Shown piece after piece: positions 17,337 through 25,652 of a DNA stretch of 64,000 nucleotides. Both the position numbers and the translations under genes were made by a program. Below the pieces are notes generated by a model, which was given only the letters and a program-made list of their open reading frames with translations, did not search any database and was not told the DNA's origin. Source of the stretch: Tropicimonas sediminicola (lineage in GTDB: Bacteria; Pseudomonadota; Alphaproteobacteria; Rhodobacterales; Rhodobacteraceae); assembly GCF_900188335.1 (NCBI RefSeq), contig NZ_FZOY01000002.1:847092-911091 (forward strand). Direction: 5' to 3'. Positions within the stretch are counted from its first letter, which is position 1; every line of letters starts with the position of its first letter.

Positions 17337-17882
17337 TCAGCCGGGCATTGCCGCACGCGAATGGCCGATCCATTCGCGCCGAAGCGCGGCGGCCCCTATG
17401 GCGCAGGACAGGACAGCACCGGCGAGCGCTGCGACGGCGCCGACAATCAGGTCGTGGCCGATTCCGAAGGGTGAGGCTGAGAGCATGATCGCCCGCATTC
17501 GAAGCATGTCGCGCTGCATCCGCCCGATCATCACGAGGCAACAGGCACAGGCGGCCAGCAGCGATGGCAGACCGGACCACGTCAGGTAGCAAAGCGTGAT
17601 CACCACCGGGATAAACCCGAGGCCCATCCGGCTCAGCCAAGGCCTGTCGCCGGCGAGGAGGGCAATCGCGCTCTGGGTCGCCCCGACAAGGCAGACGCTC
17701 ATACCGCTCCACTGATCCAGCAGCGCGTAATGCGTGGCGTAGCTTCCAGCGATTCCAATCTGTGTAGCGAGGATGCCGTTGCGGTTGCGCAGCAGCGGCC
17801 ATGTGAACTGCCCGGCCAGGCCGGCCAATCCAAAGACCTGCGCCAGCGGCACTTCTGCGGAGAGGATCGTCAGGCTGGTCAT
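17337..17882 (-). CDS. YgjV-like inner-membrane protein
   Basis: A 181-residue membrane protein resembling the YgjV (Imp-YgjV) family, with about five hydrophobic helices and the typical QFTWPLLRNRNG and ALLDQWSGMSVC segments. Its function is unknown. I use ATG 17882 because TGAGGAACACG directly precedes it; the upstream ATG at 17894 lacks a site. It leads the minus-strand DsrE-rhodanese genes and is divergent from the TetR regulator, which probably controls it. A role next to sulfur carriers is inferred only from position. Confidence 0.7.
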   Translation of the reverse strand: MTSLTILSAEVPLAQVFGLAGLAGQFTWPLLRNRNGILATQIGIAGSYATHYALLDQWSGMSVCLVGATQSAIALLAGDRPWLSRMGLGFIPVVITLCYLTWSGLPSLLAACACCLVMIGRMQRDMLRMRAIMLSASPFGIGHDLIVGAVAALAGAVLSCAIGAAALRREWIGHSRAAMPG

Positions 17883-18080
17883 CGTGTTCCTCATCTGAAA
17901 TCGGACTATCTGGTCTGTTTTAAACATACCATTCAGTCTGTTTCAGAAGTCGGTCAGGGGACGTTTCAATTGTTTCCGGGAGGAACCACGTCGGGAATCT
18001 ACAAATCCACCCTGCGCCATTGCTCGCGATCAGGATCCAAGCTAGCCTGAACAGACCGAATGGACTGATCCGAGGGTGAG
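17883..18080. promoter_or_regulatory. Divergent TetR promoter with candidate operator
   Basis: Between the YgjV-like gene and the TetR gene lies AAACATACCATTCAGTCTG followed by TTT near 17923-17945, an imperfect inverted repeat with AAACA/TGTTT ends and GGTATG/CAGAC-like half sites as in many TetR operators. It sits where a repressor would block the minus-strand promoter. A TetR site here is inferred. Confidence 0.45.
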
Positions 18081-18710
18081 ATGTCAGAGAAGGGAGAGCG
18101 CTCGCGCGAGCACATCCTGGCGACGGCGAAGCGCCTCGTCATGGACAAGGGATTTGCCGGCACGTCGATCGACGACATTCTGAAGGCGGCCGGCGTCTCC
18201 AAGGGCGCCTTCTTCCACCATTTCCGTTCGAAGGCCGACCTGGCGTCGCAACTGATGCGCTGGCATTCCGCACAGGACATCCGGATGTTTCGCGACCTTG
18301 CCGCAAGGGCCGAGGCGCTGCATGACGACCCCTACGAGCAGCTGCAATTCTACCTAAAGGCCTTCGAGGGGTATATTTCCAACCCGACAGAGCCGTCGCG
18401 GGGCTGCATGTACGCGGTCTATACCTACGAAAGTGAAGCATTCGACGAGGACGTGAATGACGTCGTCGCGGAGACGTTGCGCGAGTGGAGCGCGATCTAC
18501 ATCCGCAAGTTCCAGGAGGTGATCGACCGTTATCCGCCCGCGCGACCTGTGACGGCCAAGGAACTGGCCGAGATGATCGTGTCGCTGATCGAAGGCGGCC
18601 TGATCCTCCAACGGGCCTATGGCAACACGGCGATCACCGCACGCCAGTCGGAGCACTTTCGCGCCTATCTCGACATGCTGTTTGCGCCATCCATGGCCGC
18701 CTCGAACTGA
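18081..18710 (+). CDS. TetR/AcrR-family transcriptional regulator
   Basis: A 209-residue TetR regulator. The N-terminal helix-turn-helix is clear: REHILATAKRLVMDKGF then TSIDDILKAAGVSKGAFFHHF at about residues 33-53. The C-terminal ligand domain carries a GCMYAVYTYESEAF stretch near 112-125 whose Cys could sense electrophiles, as in related regulators; that is inference. It is divergent from the YgjV-DsrE-rhodanese operon and probably represses it and itself. Confidence 0.85.
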   Translation: MSEKGERSREHILATAKRLVMDKGFAGTSIDDILKAAGVSKGAFFHHFRSKADLASQLMRWHSAQDIRMFRDLAARAEALHDDPYEQLQFYLKAFEGYISNPTEPSRGCMYAVYTYESEAFDEDVNDVVAETLREWSAIYIRKFQEVIDRYPPARPVTAKELAEMIVSLIEGGLILQRAYGNTAITARQSEHFRAYLDMLFAPSMAASN

Positions 18711-18732
18711 AACCTGGATGCCGGCCGTCTGA

Positions 18733-20202
18733 TCAGCCGGTCGAGACCGGAAGATCGATGTGAAAGGTCGCGCCCTGCCCGCTGCTTCGATCGAGCTGGA
18801 TCGAGCCGCCATGTGCCGCGATCACCCGGTGACAGAATGCCAGACCCACACCGGTTCCCTTGCCCTTGGACTTGGTCGTGAACAGCGGGTCGAAGATCCG
18901 CCCCTGGATCTGAGCCGGGATACCGGGGCCATTGTCGGAAATCACCAGTCGCACCAGGCCCGCATCCGGGCGTGCCTGCGCCTTGACCCGGATCAGGTCT
19001 CCGATCCCGGACTGGGTGATTGCCTGATCGGCATTCGCGAGAATGTTGATGATGACCTGAACCACCTGAATCTCGTCCACGCGCACCTCCGGCAGCGACG
19101 GTGGCAGGGACAGCTCGATTTCGACGGCCGTCCGGTCCGCATGGCTCTCGAGCGCATCCGTTGCGGTTTCCACGAGTTCCACCACTGAGGCGTCGGCAAG
19201 GTTCAGCGGCTGCTGTCGCGCCATGGACAGGAAGGTTCGAACGATGCGAACACAGCGGTCCGCCGCGTCGCCGAGCTTGTTCACCCGCTTGAGCGCCGCG
19301 TCGCCGAGGCCCTCCTCCTTCAACATGGTGGCATTGCCGATCACGACCGAAAGCGGGTTGTTCAGTTCATGCGCGACACTGGCGAGGAGTTCGCCGAGCG
19401 CCGACATCTTCTCCGACTGAAACGCGAGGTCCTTCTGCCGTTCCAACTCCGCCTGCAGGGCTATCTCGTCGCTCAGGTCGATCATGTTTGCGACGACGAC
19501 TTCCTCGCCGCGGTAGTCGATCAGCCGCGCGGAGAGCGAGGCGGGGAATTCCGAACCGTCACCGCGCCGCCCGGTCACCCGCATGTCGTCGACCCGCGCG
19601 TCCGGCAGGAGGGCCGTGACGAAGTCGGCGCGTTCCTCCATCCTGGCGAAATGATCGCGGCTGTTGCGAACCGCGCCTAGCAGTTCCGTGGCGGCAGGGG
19701 TTCGATAGAGGATCTGGCCGTCGCCGATGCGAGACATCGTGAGGTTGGCGGGGCAGGCTTCGAGAACCTTCGACATCAGGACTTCCGCGAGTTCGTCCCC
19801 CGCGGCGCGACCGCGCATGTCTATCACCTCGGTCTGGATCATGGCGAAACCGCCATTCGATGTCGGCTTCAACCTGATCTCGTGGGCGTGCCCGCCGTCG
19901 TCGCGATGCTCGATCGGCTCCGTGGAAGCGCTCTGCGCACCCAGCATCGTTTCCGCCAGACGGAGGTCCTGACAGGCCGACCGATCGAGGGCACCATGAC
20001 GTTCGGCCTCCAGCAGAAAGATATCCCAGGACGAGCCGTCCTGCAGGTACTGGCCAATCGCACCATAGCTTTCGCGGAAACTGCGGTTCATCGCCGAAAT
20101 CCGACCGTCGGCGTCAAAGAACGCGACGGCCTCCTGCAGAAGGTCGATCACCTCGCGCACCGGCACCGCTTCGATGGCGGGATCTACGGTGGCGGAAGAC
20201 AT
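18733..20202 (-). CDS. PAS-domain sensor histidine kinase
   Basis: A 489-residue cytoplasmic kinase with no membrane helices. Two PAS-like segments come first (one starts FFDADGRISAMNRSF, the second contains MSRIGDGQILYRTPAA). The phospho-acceptor region SVAHELNNPLSVV has its His near residue 277, and the ATPase has DNGPGIP, the FDPLFTTK box and GVGLAFCHRVI. No receiver domain or response regulator lies beside it. ATG 20202 is preferred because GTGAGGCGG precedes it; GTG 20220 would overlap the cyclase stop. It is the third gene of the globin-cyclase-kinase operon, so its input could be a cyclic nucleotide or a globin-linked signal. The second PAS is closely similar to one in the hybrid kinase at 29109. 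Confidence 0.85.
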   Translation of the reverse strand: MSSATVDPAIEAVPVREVIDLLQEAVAFFDADGRISAMNRSFRESYGAIGQYLQDGSSWDIFLLEAERHGALDRSACQDLRLAETMLGAQSASTEPIEHRDDGGHAHEIRLKPTSNGGFAMIQTEVIDMRGRAAGDELAEVLMSKVLEACPANLTMSRIGDGQILYRTPAATELLGAVRNSRDHFARMEERADFVTALLPDARVDDMRVTGRRGDGSEFPASLSARLIDYRGEEVVVANMIDLSDEIALQAELERQKDLAFQSEKMSALGELLASVAHELNNPLSVVIGNATMLKEEGLGDAALKRVNKLGDAADRCVRIVRTFLSMARQQPLNLADASVVELVETATDALESHADRTAVEIELSLPPSLPEVRVDEIQVVQVIINILANADQAITQSGIGDLIRVKAQARPDAGLVRLVISDNGPGIPAQIQGRIFDPLFTTKSKGKGTGVGLAFCHRVIAAHGGSIQLDRSSGQGATFHIDLPVSTG

Positions 20203-20216
20203 GTCGCTAGGCCGCC

Positions 20217-21272
20217 TCACGACACCCCATGCGCCTCGTTCTGGCTCGCCTCCTCAAGCAGGAACAGGCCACCCGGCGCTTCCGGCCGTACCTTGGCCGG
20301 CGGCAGAGCCGTCAGGGAGAAGCGCGAGTCCAGCAGGTCGCAGATGCTGGAATCCGCTGCGATCGACATGCCGGGTGCACGGCCCCGCGTCCTGCCCGCC
20401 AGTTCGACCGCGGGCCCGAAGACGTCGTAGATGTATTTCTGAACGCCAACGACGGATCCGACGACCGGCCCCGACGCCAGTCCGAGGCGCGCCTGCCACC
20501 GGATGGGATGGCTTTCGTTCCGGCGCGTCAGATAGCGCAAGAAGCGGACAGCCGCATTGGCGACGGATTCTGCATGGTTCAGCACCGGGTCGGGAACGCC
20601 GGAAACCGCGAAATAGCTGTCGCCGTTGGTACGAACGCGTTCGCAACCGAACTGCTCGCCGATCCGGTCGAAGGCCGTGTAGATGTCGTTCAATTCGCTG
20701 ACGATCACGGCCGGGTCGTTGGCCTCGAGGATCTTGTCGAAGTTCTCGAAGTCGAGGGTCAGCACCGAGACGGACTCGAATATCCGCGGAGCGACCACTC
20801 CAAAGGACTTGTACTCCTCGTAGGCAGACCGCGGCATCATGTTGAGAAGGAGTTTCTCGACCTGCTCCTTCTCCCGTTTGATCTCGTGCGTATTCCGTTC
20901 GACCATCATGGAATAGGAATCGATCATCGACTCCAGCTCCTTGATCCGCGTGATATTCTGACAGACCAGAACCGCGATCGGTTCGGACGCGGTCCCGGCG
21001 CGGGTGAGGTCGATGGCGACCGTCATCCGGCGCCGCTTGAGCTTGAAGCTGGCCTCGCCCGTGAACTTGCCTCCGTCGGCCATCTCGCGGGACAGCGCCT
21101 CGAGGTCCAGTGACGGAAAGACGTCGCCGAGGCGGACACTCGCCTCCGGCCCGCCGAACCATTCGATGAATGTGTCGTTGCGAAAGTTCAGCTCGAGGGA
21201 ACCGAGATCGACAAGGGCGACACCGACGCCGATTGCCCGCAGCAATTGTTCGTTGATGGCTTCGATCGTCAT
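20217..21272 (-). CDS. PAS-linked class III nucleotidyl cyclase
   Basis: A 351-residue soluble protein. Residues 1-130 form a PAS domain (VGVALVDLGSLEL, NDTFIEWFGG), followed by a coiled coil and the class III cyclase domain from about residue 165. The metal-binding Asp residues are present in LTLDFENF (near 174) and NGDSYF (near 216). The usual transition-state Asn of the VNLASR motif is Glu here (VFGPAVELAGR, near 286), and the purine-selecting position is Pro, so activity or base choice may differ. ATG 21272 starts one base after the globin stop codon, and the stop precedes the kinase start closely: a tightly coupled operon. Confidence 0.8.
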   Translation of the reverse strand: MTIEAINEQLLRAIGVGVALVDLGSLELNFRNDTFIEWFGGPEASVRLGDVFPSLDLEALSREMADGGKFTGEASFKLKRRRMTVAIDLTRAGTASEPIAVLVCQNITRIKELESMIDSYSMMVERNTHEIKREKEQVEKLLLNMMPRSAYEEYKSFGVVAPRIFESVSVLTLDFENFDKILEANDPAVIVSELNDIYTAFDRIGEQFGCERVRTNGDSYFAVSGVPDPVLNHAESVANAAVRFLRYLTRRNESHPIRWQARLGLASGPVVGSVVGVQKYIYDVFGPAVELAGRTRGRAPGMSIAADSSICDLLDSRFSLTALPPAKVRPEAPGGLFLLEEASQNEAHGVS

Positions 21273-21273
21273 G

Positions 21274-21633
21274 TCAGCCGTCAACCAGCAGTTTTCGGCG
21301 TCCCTCGAAAGCCGCGAGCACGGTTTCGATATCGTCCTCTTCGACGTCGAACTCGCCAAGGGTCTCGGCGATGATCTCCTTGAGACGGTCGAAATGGAGC
21401 GGTGCGATCTCGAGGTTGTGGTGGGCCCTCTGGATATGGGTATCCGTAAACGAGGCAGGGCCACCCATGAGCGAGGCGACGAACTTGGTCTGGTGATCGA
21501 TCAGGCGCGGCATGTCGACATCGTCGAAAAACGGACCGACGTCGTCGTCCTCCAGAAGCTGGTCGTACAGGCGCATAACGATCTTGCTGACCGTCGAAAA
21601 ACCACCGTACTTGTCGAACAGGGACTTCTCCAC
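21274..21633 (-). CDS. Group I truncated haemoglobin
   Basis: A 119-residue truncated globin. YGGFSTVSKIVMRLYDQLL contains Gly-Gly and the B10 Tyr 23; the proximal His is probably His 71 in RAHHNLEI, and HFDRLKEII follows as in the group I family. It should bind haem and O2 or NO. GTG 21633 is the start, with GGGGAGGACC about nine bases before it. It is the first gene of a minus-strand operon and is separated from the cyclase by one base, which suggests that it supplies a gas or redox signal to the cyclase and kinase rather than serving only in O2 storage. Confidence 0.88.
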   Translation of the reverse strand: MEKSLFDKYGGFSTVSKIVMRLYDQLLEDDDVGPFFDDVDMPRLIDHQTKFVASLMGGPASFTDTHIQRAHHNLEIAPLHFDRLKEIIAETLGEFDVEEDDIETVLAAFEGRRKLLVDG

Positions 21634-21962
21634 GGGGCGGTCCTCCCCAGTTTTCCTGGTCTGCGGATGGCTTCACAAAGCTTTCCGCAAGGTAATTTCG
21701 TTATCCTGCCACCGACCGTCCACACGCACAAGAAATTCAGCGATCATCGGATCTGCGAGGCGGGCGGCGGTCAGATGCGGGATATGTCCGGCCTTGCCGA
21801 TCACCTAATCCCGCACGAAGGGCACAGTCCCTCGCGGTGCCTGCGCGGGTCTTCAACGTCATCTCGTGGCCTCATGTTCATATCGAATTCCCCTGCAGAT
21901 CCCGCCAACAGGTCATGGCCCCGAGGGGCTTCACACCGTGTTCGATTGCTTCCGTACGCATC
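21634..21962. other. Intergenic region upstream of the globin operon
   Basis: This 329-base stretch has no supported gene. It holds the promoter of the globin operon (start at 21633) and the end of the flavoprotein gene that stops at 21963. No clear FNR or other named site was found by eye; AAAGCTTT near 21678-21685 is a short palindrome. Confidence 0.35.
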
Positions 21963-23138
21963 TCAGGCAGCCAGGAAACCGGGCGCGAATGTCTCCGCCA
22001 TCCAGGTCTGCTCGTTCTTCATCTCTCCGTTGAGCTGCTTGTGGAGCCGTTGAAGCTCCTGCAGGGACCAATCGAAGGAGGCGATCCGGTCCGTGATGCC
22101 GAACAGACCGCGCGACAGCCTGTCCCGTGTGTCCTGATAGCCGGCCAATGCATCCGCCGTCCCACGGATCACGGCATCGGCAAGGATCTCCGCATCGCGC
22201 AAGGCGTCCGTGATCCCATGCGCCGTGAGCGGATCCTTGAAATAGCCGGCATCGCCGACCAGCGCCCAGCCGGGGCCATGGCTGTGGCGAACATGTCCGG
22301 GCGCGCCGGCAAACATAATCGGATGCGACAGCGCCTCGGCCCCATCCAGAAGCGCGCGCAGCTCCGGATTGGTCCTTTCGGCGAGCAAGGCGAGGAGGTC
22401 TGCCGGCTGATGGCCTGCCTTGAGGATCCGGAACTCCTCAGCCGAGACGGCCGCAAAGACGCAATGTGCGCCCGCATTGGTCGGGATCGCGCCGGCGGCG
22501 GCATTGTGACCGTAGTACCAACGGTACCCATTGTCCTCGAGCCCGCCGAAGTAGCCATAGACACAGCCGGTCAGATGCGTGCTTTCCAACATGGTCCGAG
22601 CGCCAACCTGCCGGGCCACCGACGAGCGCCGTCCATCGGCGCCGATCGTGATGCCGGCGGAGACCCGGTAGGTCTTGCCGCGCGGATCGCTCAGCACCGC
22701 GCCGCTCACACGGCCTGTCTCGGGATCGAACGTCACCTCCCTGAGCGCCGTCCTGTGCCGGACGACGGCCCCTGCCCTGCGCGCCGCTGCTACGAGCTGC
22801 GCATCAAGGACCGCTCGGCGAGGCGCCATCAGGATCCCGACACCGTGGCCCGGGCGGATGTCCAGGGGAAGCGTCTGGGAGCCGTAGTGGAATGTCGTCC
22901 TGCGCACTGGCGGCACGCCCCCTGCGAGCAGTTCTTCCAGCAGCCCCCATCGGTCGAGCTGCATGACGGCGCCGCGCATCAGGGCATGGGTCGACATGGT
23001 GTCGGAGCCGGCTGCGTCCCTGTCGATCAGCAGCACATTGAGCCCCGCCCGGGCCAGCAACATCGCGGTTGCGGCACCGGCGCAGCGTGCGCCGACGATC
23101 AGGGCGTCGAAATGGTTCGATTCCGGGTGAGTTTGCAT
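21963..23138 (-). CDS. FAD-dependent oxidoreductase (PHBH/geranylgeranyl-reductase fold)
   Basis: A 391-residue flavoprotein. The N-terminal ADP-binding motif DALIVGARCAGAATAMLLAR includes GxxCAG, the second FAD motif is GADGRRS, and the third is GDAGYFKDPLTAHGI near residue 285. These define the p-hydroxybenzoate hydroxylase/geranylgeranyl reductase/halogenase-like class; no halogenase WxWxIP motif is seen, so a monooxygenase or reductase is more likely. ATG 23138 follows a good CAGGAGACCATC site; the longer open frame upstream is not used. It is the last gene of the minus-strand cluster and lies 14 bases after the flavin monooxygenase. Confidence 0.82.
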   Translation of the reverse strand: MQTHPESNHFDALIVGARCAGAATAMLLARAGLNVLLIDRDAAGSDTMSTHALMRGAVMQLDRWGLLEELLAGGVPPVRRTTFHYGSQTLPLDIRPGHGVGILMAPRRAVLDAQLVAAARRAGAVVRHRTALREVTFDPETGRVSGAVLSDPRGKTYRVSAGITIGADGRRSSVARQVGARTMLESTHLTGCVYGYFGGLEDNGYRWYYGHNAAAGAIPTNAGAHCVFAAVSAEEFRILKAGHQPADLLALLAERTNPELRALLDGAEALSHPIMFAGAPGHVRHSHGPGWALVGDAGYFKDPLTAHGITDALRDAEILADAVIRGTADALAGYQDTRDRLSRGLFGITDRIASFDWSLQELQRLHKQLNGEMKNEQTWMAETFAPGFLAA

Positions 23139-23152
23139 GATGGTCTCCTGAG

Positions 23153-24403
23153 TCAGGCAGCGGCGCGGCTTGTTCTTTCGAGATGTCGAGCGATCTCGAC
23201 GGCGATCTCGATCGCGTCCTGCCCGACGCCATCGATGAAGGTGGAGTTCCGCCGGCGCATGAATGGCAGGCCGAGCGTGTAGAGGCCGGGACATGGGGTG
23301 ATGCCCCCGGTCTGCAGAATCTCGCCCGCGGCATCGAAGACCGGCAACTGCAACCAGGGGTAGCTGCGCCGGAAGCCCGTGGCCCAGACGATGGTCCGGA
23401 TTCCGGCCGACCGCAGGTCGAGACCGCGCAGACCGGCGCTGACCGGCATGGTCAGCGGCGCATGGGCTTCGCGCTCCGGCGCAGCGTCACCGGACGAATG
23501 GATGAATGCATCGATCCGAGAGAGCGTGCGTTCGCGCCGAGCCTCCGCCGCCAGGATATCGGCGGGCAGATTGTCGGCGAGGTGCACGATGTTCCCGCCG
23601 ATGCTTTCGACCCGCCCGATGACCGTCACGCCCAGTCGGGACAGGCTCATCAGGTCGATGTCGCGCGGCGGAGAGGACCCGACCAGTTGCAAGGATGGCT
23701 GCGACAGGGCGCGTGCGTCCGCGACCGACGGATCCCGGCGCTCGGCCAGAACGTCGGACCGGTCCAGCCAGTCGAGGATATCGCGGCCGCGATAGCGCCG
23801 CGGCAGACGGACGTGCCCTCCCGCGGCGAGCGTCACCGGGCGGCCCGAGAGGTGGATCTCTTCGGCCAGTTGAACGCCGGTCGCAGAGGCGCCCACCACC
23901 AGCACCCCGCCCTTGTCGAGCTGTCCGGGGTGGACATAGGTCGCCGTCGTGACCTGTTCGATGTCACGCGCGACCTCATCGGCAAAGCCCGGAACGGCCG
24001 GCCGATCGCAGGCGCCGGTCGCAACGACCACCGACCGCGCTGTCCAGAGATCTGTCCGGGTAACGACGCAGAACCCATCCGCTGTCCGGCAGATGCCCTC
24101 GACGTCCGTGAATTCCTCGACCGGAGCGGCGAAGGAACGGGCATAGCGGTTCAACATGCCGACGACTTCATCCTTGTGCATGTAGCCGTCGGGATCGGCT
24201 CCCTCGTATCGCCAGCCCGGCAGGCGGGTCATCCAGTTGGGCGTCAGAAGGTGCAGGGAAGCCCAGCGTTCCGCCCGCCAGCGCTGCCCGACCGCGCCGC
24301 GGTCGAGAACGACGTGATCTATCCCCCGGCCGGTCAGGCAATGGCTCATGGCCAGTCCTGCCTGCCCGGCACCAATGATGAGAACATCTGTCTTGCGGAT
24401 CAT
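23153..24403 (-). CDS. Flavin-containing monooxygenase (CzcO/FMO-like)
   Basis: A 416-residue two-dinucleotide-binding protein. The FAD motif is VLIIGAGQAGLAMSH at 7-21, the FMO-like AERWASLHLLTPNWM stretch follows near 45-58, and the NADPH motif VLVVGASATGVQLAEEI begins near 170. VWATGFRRSYPWL near 340 is the second ATG-type motif. These enzymes oxygenate soft nucleophiles such as N and S. Its neighbours are OsmC and a cysteine synthase homologue, so a sulfur substrate is a reasonable guess. It starts 18 bases after a 39-residue basic ORF. Confidence 0.85.
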   Translation of the reverse strand: MIRKTDVLIIGAGQAGLAMSHCLTGRGIDHVVLDRGAVGQRWRAERWASLHLLTPNWMTRLPGWRYEGADPDGYMHKDEVVGMLNRYARSFAAPVEEFTDVEGICRTADGFCVVTRTDLWTARSVVVATGACDRPAVPGFADEVARDIEQVTTATYVHPGQLDKGGVLVVGASATGVQLAEEIHLSGRPVTLAAGGHVRLPRRYRGRDILDWLDRSDVLAERRDPSVADARALSQPSLQLVGSSPPRDIDLMSLSRLGVTVIGRVESIGGNIVHLADNLPADILAAEARRERTLSRIDAFIHSSGDAAPEREAHAPLTMPVSAGLRGLDLRSAGIRTIVWATGFRRSYPWLQLPVFDAAGEILQTGGITPCPGLYTLGLPFMRRRNSTFIDGVGQDAIEIAVEIARHLERTSRAAA

Positions 24404-24421
24404 GCTCGGCTCCCCTGGTGC

Positions 24422-24541
24422 TCAGCCAGCGTTGAGACTGGCGATGAAGGTCCCGATACCGCGGCGCGACATGGGTTTGCGCGCCGCGTTTCGATGCATC
24501 AGGCGTTGGGCGTGGCGGTTGCTTCTGGCGAAACGGGCCAT
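24422..24541 (-). CDS. Tiny basic ORF, 39 residues
   Basis: A 39-residue frame starting MARFARSNRHAQRLMHRN and ending FIASLNAG, with ten Arg residues and no hydrophobic segment. GAAGGGAAAACCG lies just before the ATG at 24541. It ends 18 bases before the flavin monooxygenase start, so it is in the same transcript. The composition resembles a nucleic-acid-binding or precursor peptide; the function is unknown. It is one of three in a row. Confidence 0.6.
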   Translation of the reverse strand: MARFARSNRHAQRLMHRNAARKPMSRRGIGTFIASLNAG

Positions 24542-24558
24542 CGGTTTTCCCTTCGGTG

Positions 24559-24675
24559 TCAGGCGATCCAGCCGTCCCTGCGATCCGGGAGGATCCCGGG
24601 CAGGCGCAGGGCGCGCCAGGCGGCGCGGCGGATCGGATCGGGTGAAACGGGGGCGGAAACAGTGCGACGGGTCAT
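24559..24675 (-). CDS. Tiny basic ORF, 38 residues
   Basis: A 38-residue frame (MTRRTVSAPVSPDPIRRAAW...) rich in Arg and Pro, ending DRRDGWIA. A GGTGATCTGACC region precedes ATG 24675. It is two bases from the next upstream ORF and 17 bases from the next downstream one. No family is recognised. Confidence 0.55.
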   Translation of the reverse strand: MTRRTVSAPVSPDPIRRAAWRALRLPGILPDRRDGWIA

Positions 24676-24677
24676 GG

Positions 24678-24788
24678 TCAGATCACCTGAACCGGAGCAC
24701 GGCGTTGCATCATGCGTGCGGCAGATGCATGGCGTTCGCGCAGATCGGGGTTCAGCCGGGGCGGGTTGCGAAACAGGGTCGGCAGCAT
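24678..24788 (-). CDS. Tiny basic ORF, 36 residues
   Basis: A 36-residue frame (MLPTLFRNPPRLNPDLRERH...) with AGAAAGGAACTCAC before ATG 24788. It is Arg/Pro-rich, ends APVQVI, and stops two bases before the next tiny ORF begins. It lies 61 bases downstream of the OsmC stop, so it probably shares the OsmC promoter. The function is unknown. Confidence 0.55.
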   Translation of the reverse strand: MLPTLFRNPPRLNPDLRERHASAARMMQRRAPVQVI

Positions 24789-24849
24789 GTGAGTTCCTTT
24801 CTGGAGTTGGGAAGGGTTGCGGCGGGCGGTGCCCGCCGCACAGGAGAGA

Positions 24850-25428
24850 TCAGGCGTCGATGGTCACATCGACCACAGTGCCGTTGGTCAGCATGTCGAA
24901 GACAGCGGAGCGGGCGATCGACTGGCGAACGACCTTCTCCAGCTGCTCGACCGGGGCGTCGCCCTTGATCTTCACGGTGGCCCGGATGCCCTCGTATCCG
25001 TTGCGAACCTCGTCGTTCAGACCGAGGATGCCTTGCATGTCGATGTCACCCTCGACGGTGGTCTCGACCGACGTGAGGTCGATCTGGCGCACCGAGGCGA
25101 TGTTGCCGACGCCGGCGGTCAGGCAGGCGGCGAGCGCAGAGAGAAGGTACTCGACCGGGGTCGGTGCCCGGTCGGCGCCACAGACGACGGCGGGATGGTC
25201 GCCCTCGATCACGAAATCCTGCGCCCTGCCCTGCTCCTCTCCGGCTCCGAAGAAGCCGTTGACGGTGGCGCGGCTATGGGTGCCGCTGACCCATTCGCCC
25301 CGGGCGCGGAACTGGAATTTCGCGGCGGCGGGCATGTCCTTGACGGCACCGATGGTGGCCAGGAGCGTCGGAACGTCGACGCCGTTCTTGGCGACCTTGG
25401 CGGGCTTTTCCATGACTGCGGTATTCAT
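24850..25428 (-). CDS. OsmC-family protein
   Basis: A 192-residue OsmC/Ohr-fold protein. The two Cys positions of the family are present: VVCGADRAPTPVEYLLSAL with one Cys, and AALAACLTAG with the second. EGDIDMQGILGLN and the ending VDVTIDA also fit. OsmC proteins reduce organic hydroperoxides with a Cys pair; some act on protein persulfides or as thiol sensors. ATG 25428 is used; TTG 25431 precedes it. It is the first gene of the segment after the terminator at 25598-25627 and leads into three tiny ORFs and two flavoproteins. Confidence 0.82.
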   Translation of the reverse strand: MNTAVMEKPAKVAKNGVDVPTLLATIGAVKDMPAAAKFQFRARGEWVSGTHSRATVNGFFGAGEEQGRAQDFVIEGDHPAVVCGADRAPTPVEYLLSALAACLTAGVGNIASVRQIDLTSVETTVEGDIDMQGILGLNDEVRNGYEGIRATVKIKGDAPVEQLEKVVRQSIARSAVFDMLTNGTVVDVTIDA

Positions 25429-25597
25429 CAAAATGTCTTCCTGTCTGGTATGTGCTGTTGGATCGAACGACCGGTCTCGTTTGGCCGTGACAAAGGTTCT
25501 ACGGCTGGCACATTTCAGTTCGCGGTCAGGAAGCGGGGTTCAGCGTATCAAATGTTTCGAATCCGAAGCCCCGTGTAACGGGCTGAAATACAGCACG

Positions 25598-25627
25598 AAA
25601 AAGCCCACCGGGCGCGCCGGCGGGCTT
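25598..25627 (-). terminator. Rho-independent terminator of the decarboxylase operon
   Basis: On the minus strand AAGCCCGCCGG pairs with CCGGTGGGCTT across CGCGC, followed by TTTTTCG. The stem has one G-T wobble. It sits 25 bases after the stop of the PLP decarboxylase and before the OsmC promoter, so the two halves of the cluster may be separate transcripts. Confidence 0.75.
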
Positions 25628-25652
25628 GATGATCGTACGGATGACAGGAGGC

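Noticed and set aside
21963..23138. Flavin-dependent halogenase
   Set aside because: FAD motifs of the PHBH fold are present but the halogenase WxWxIP motif is not.
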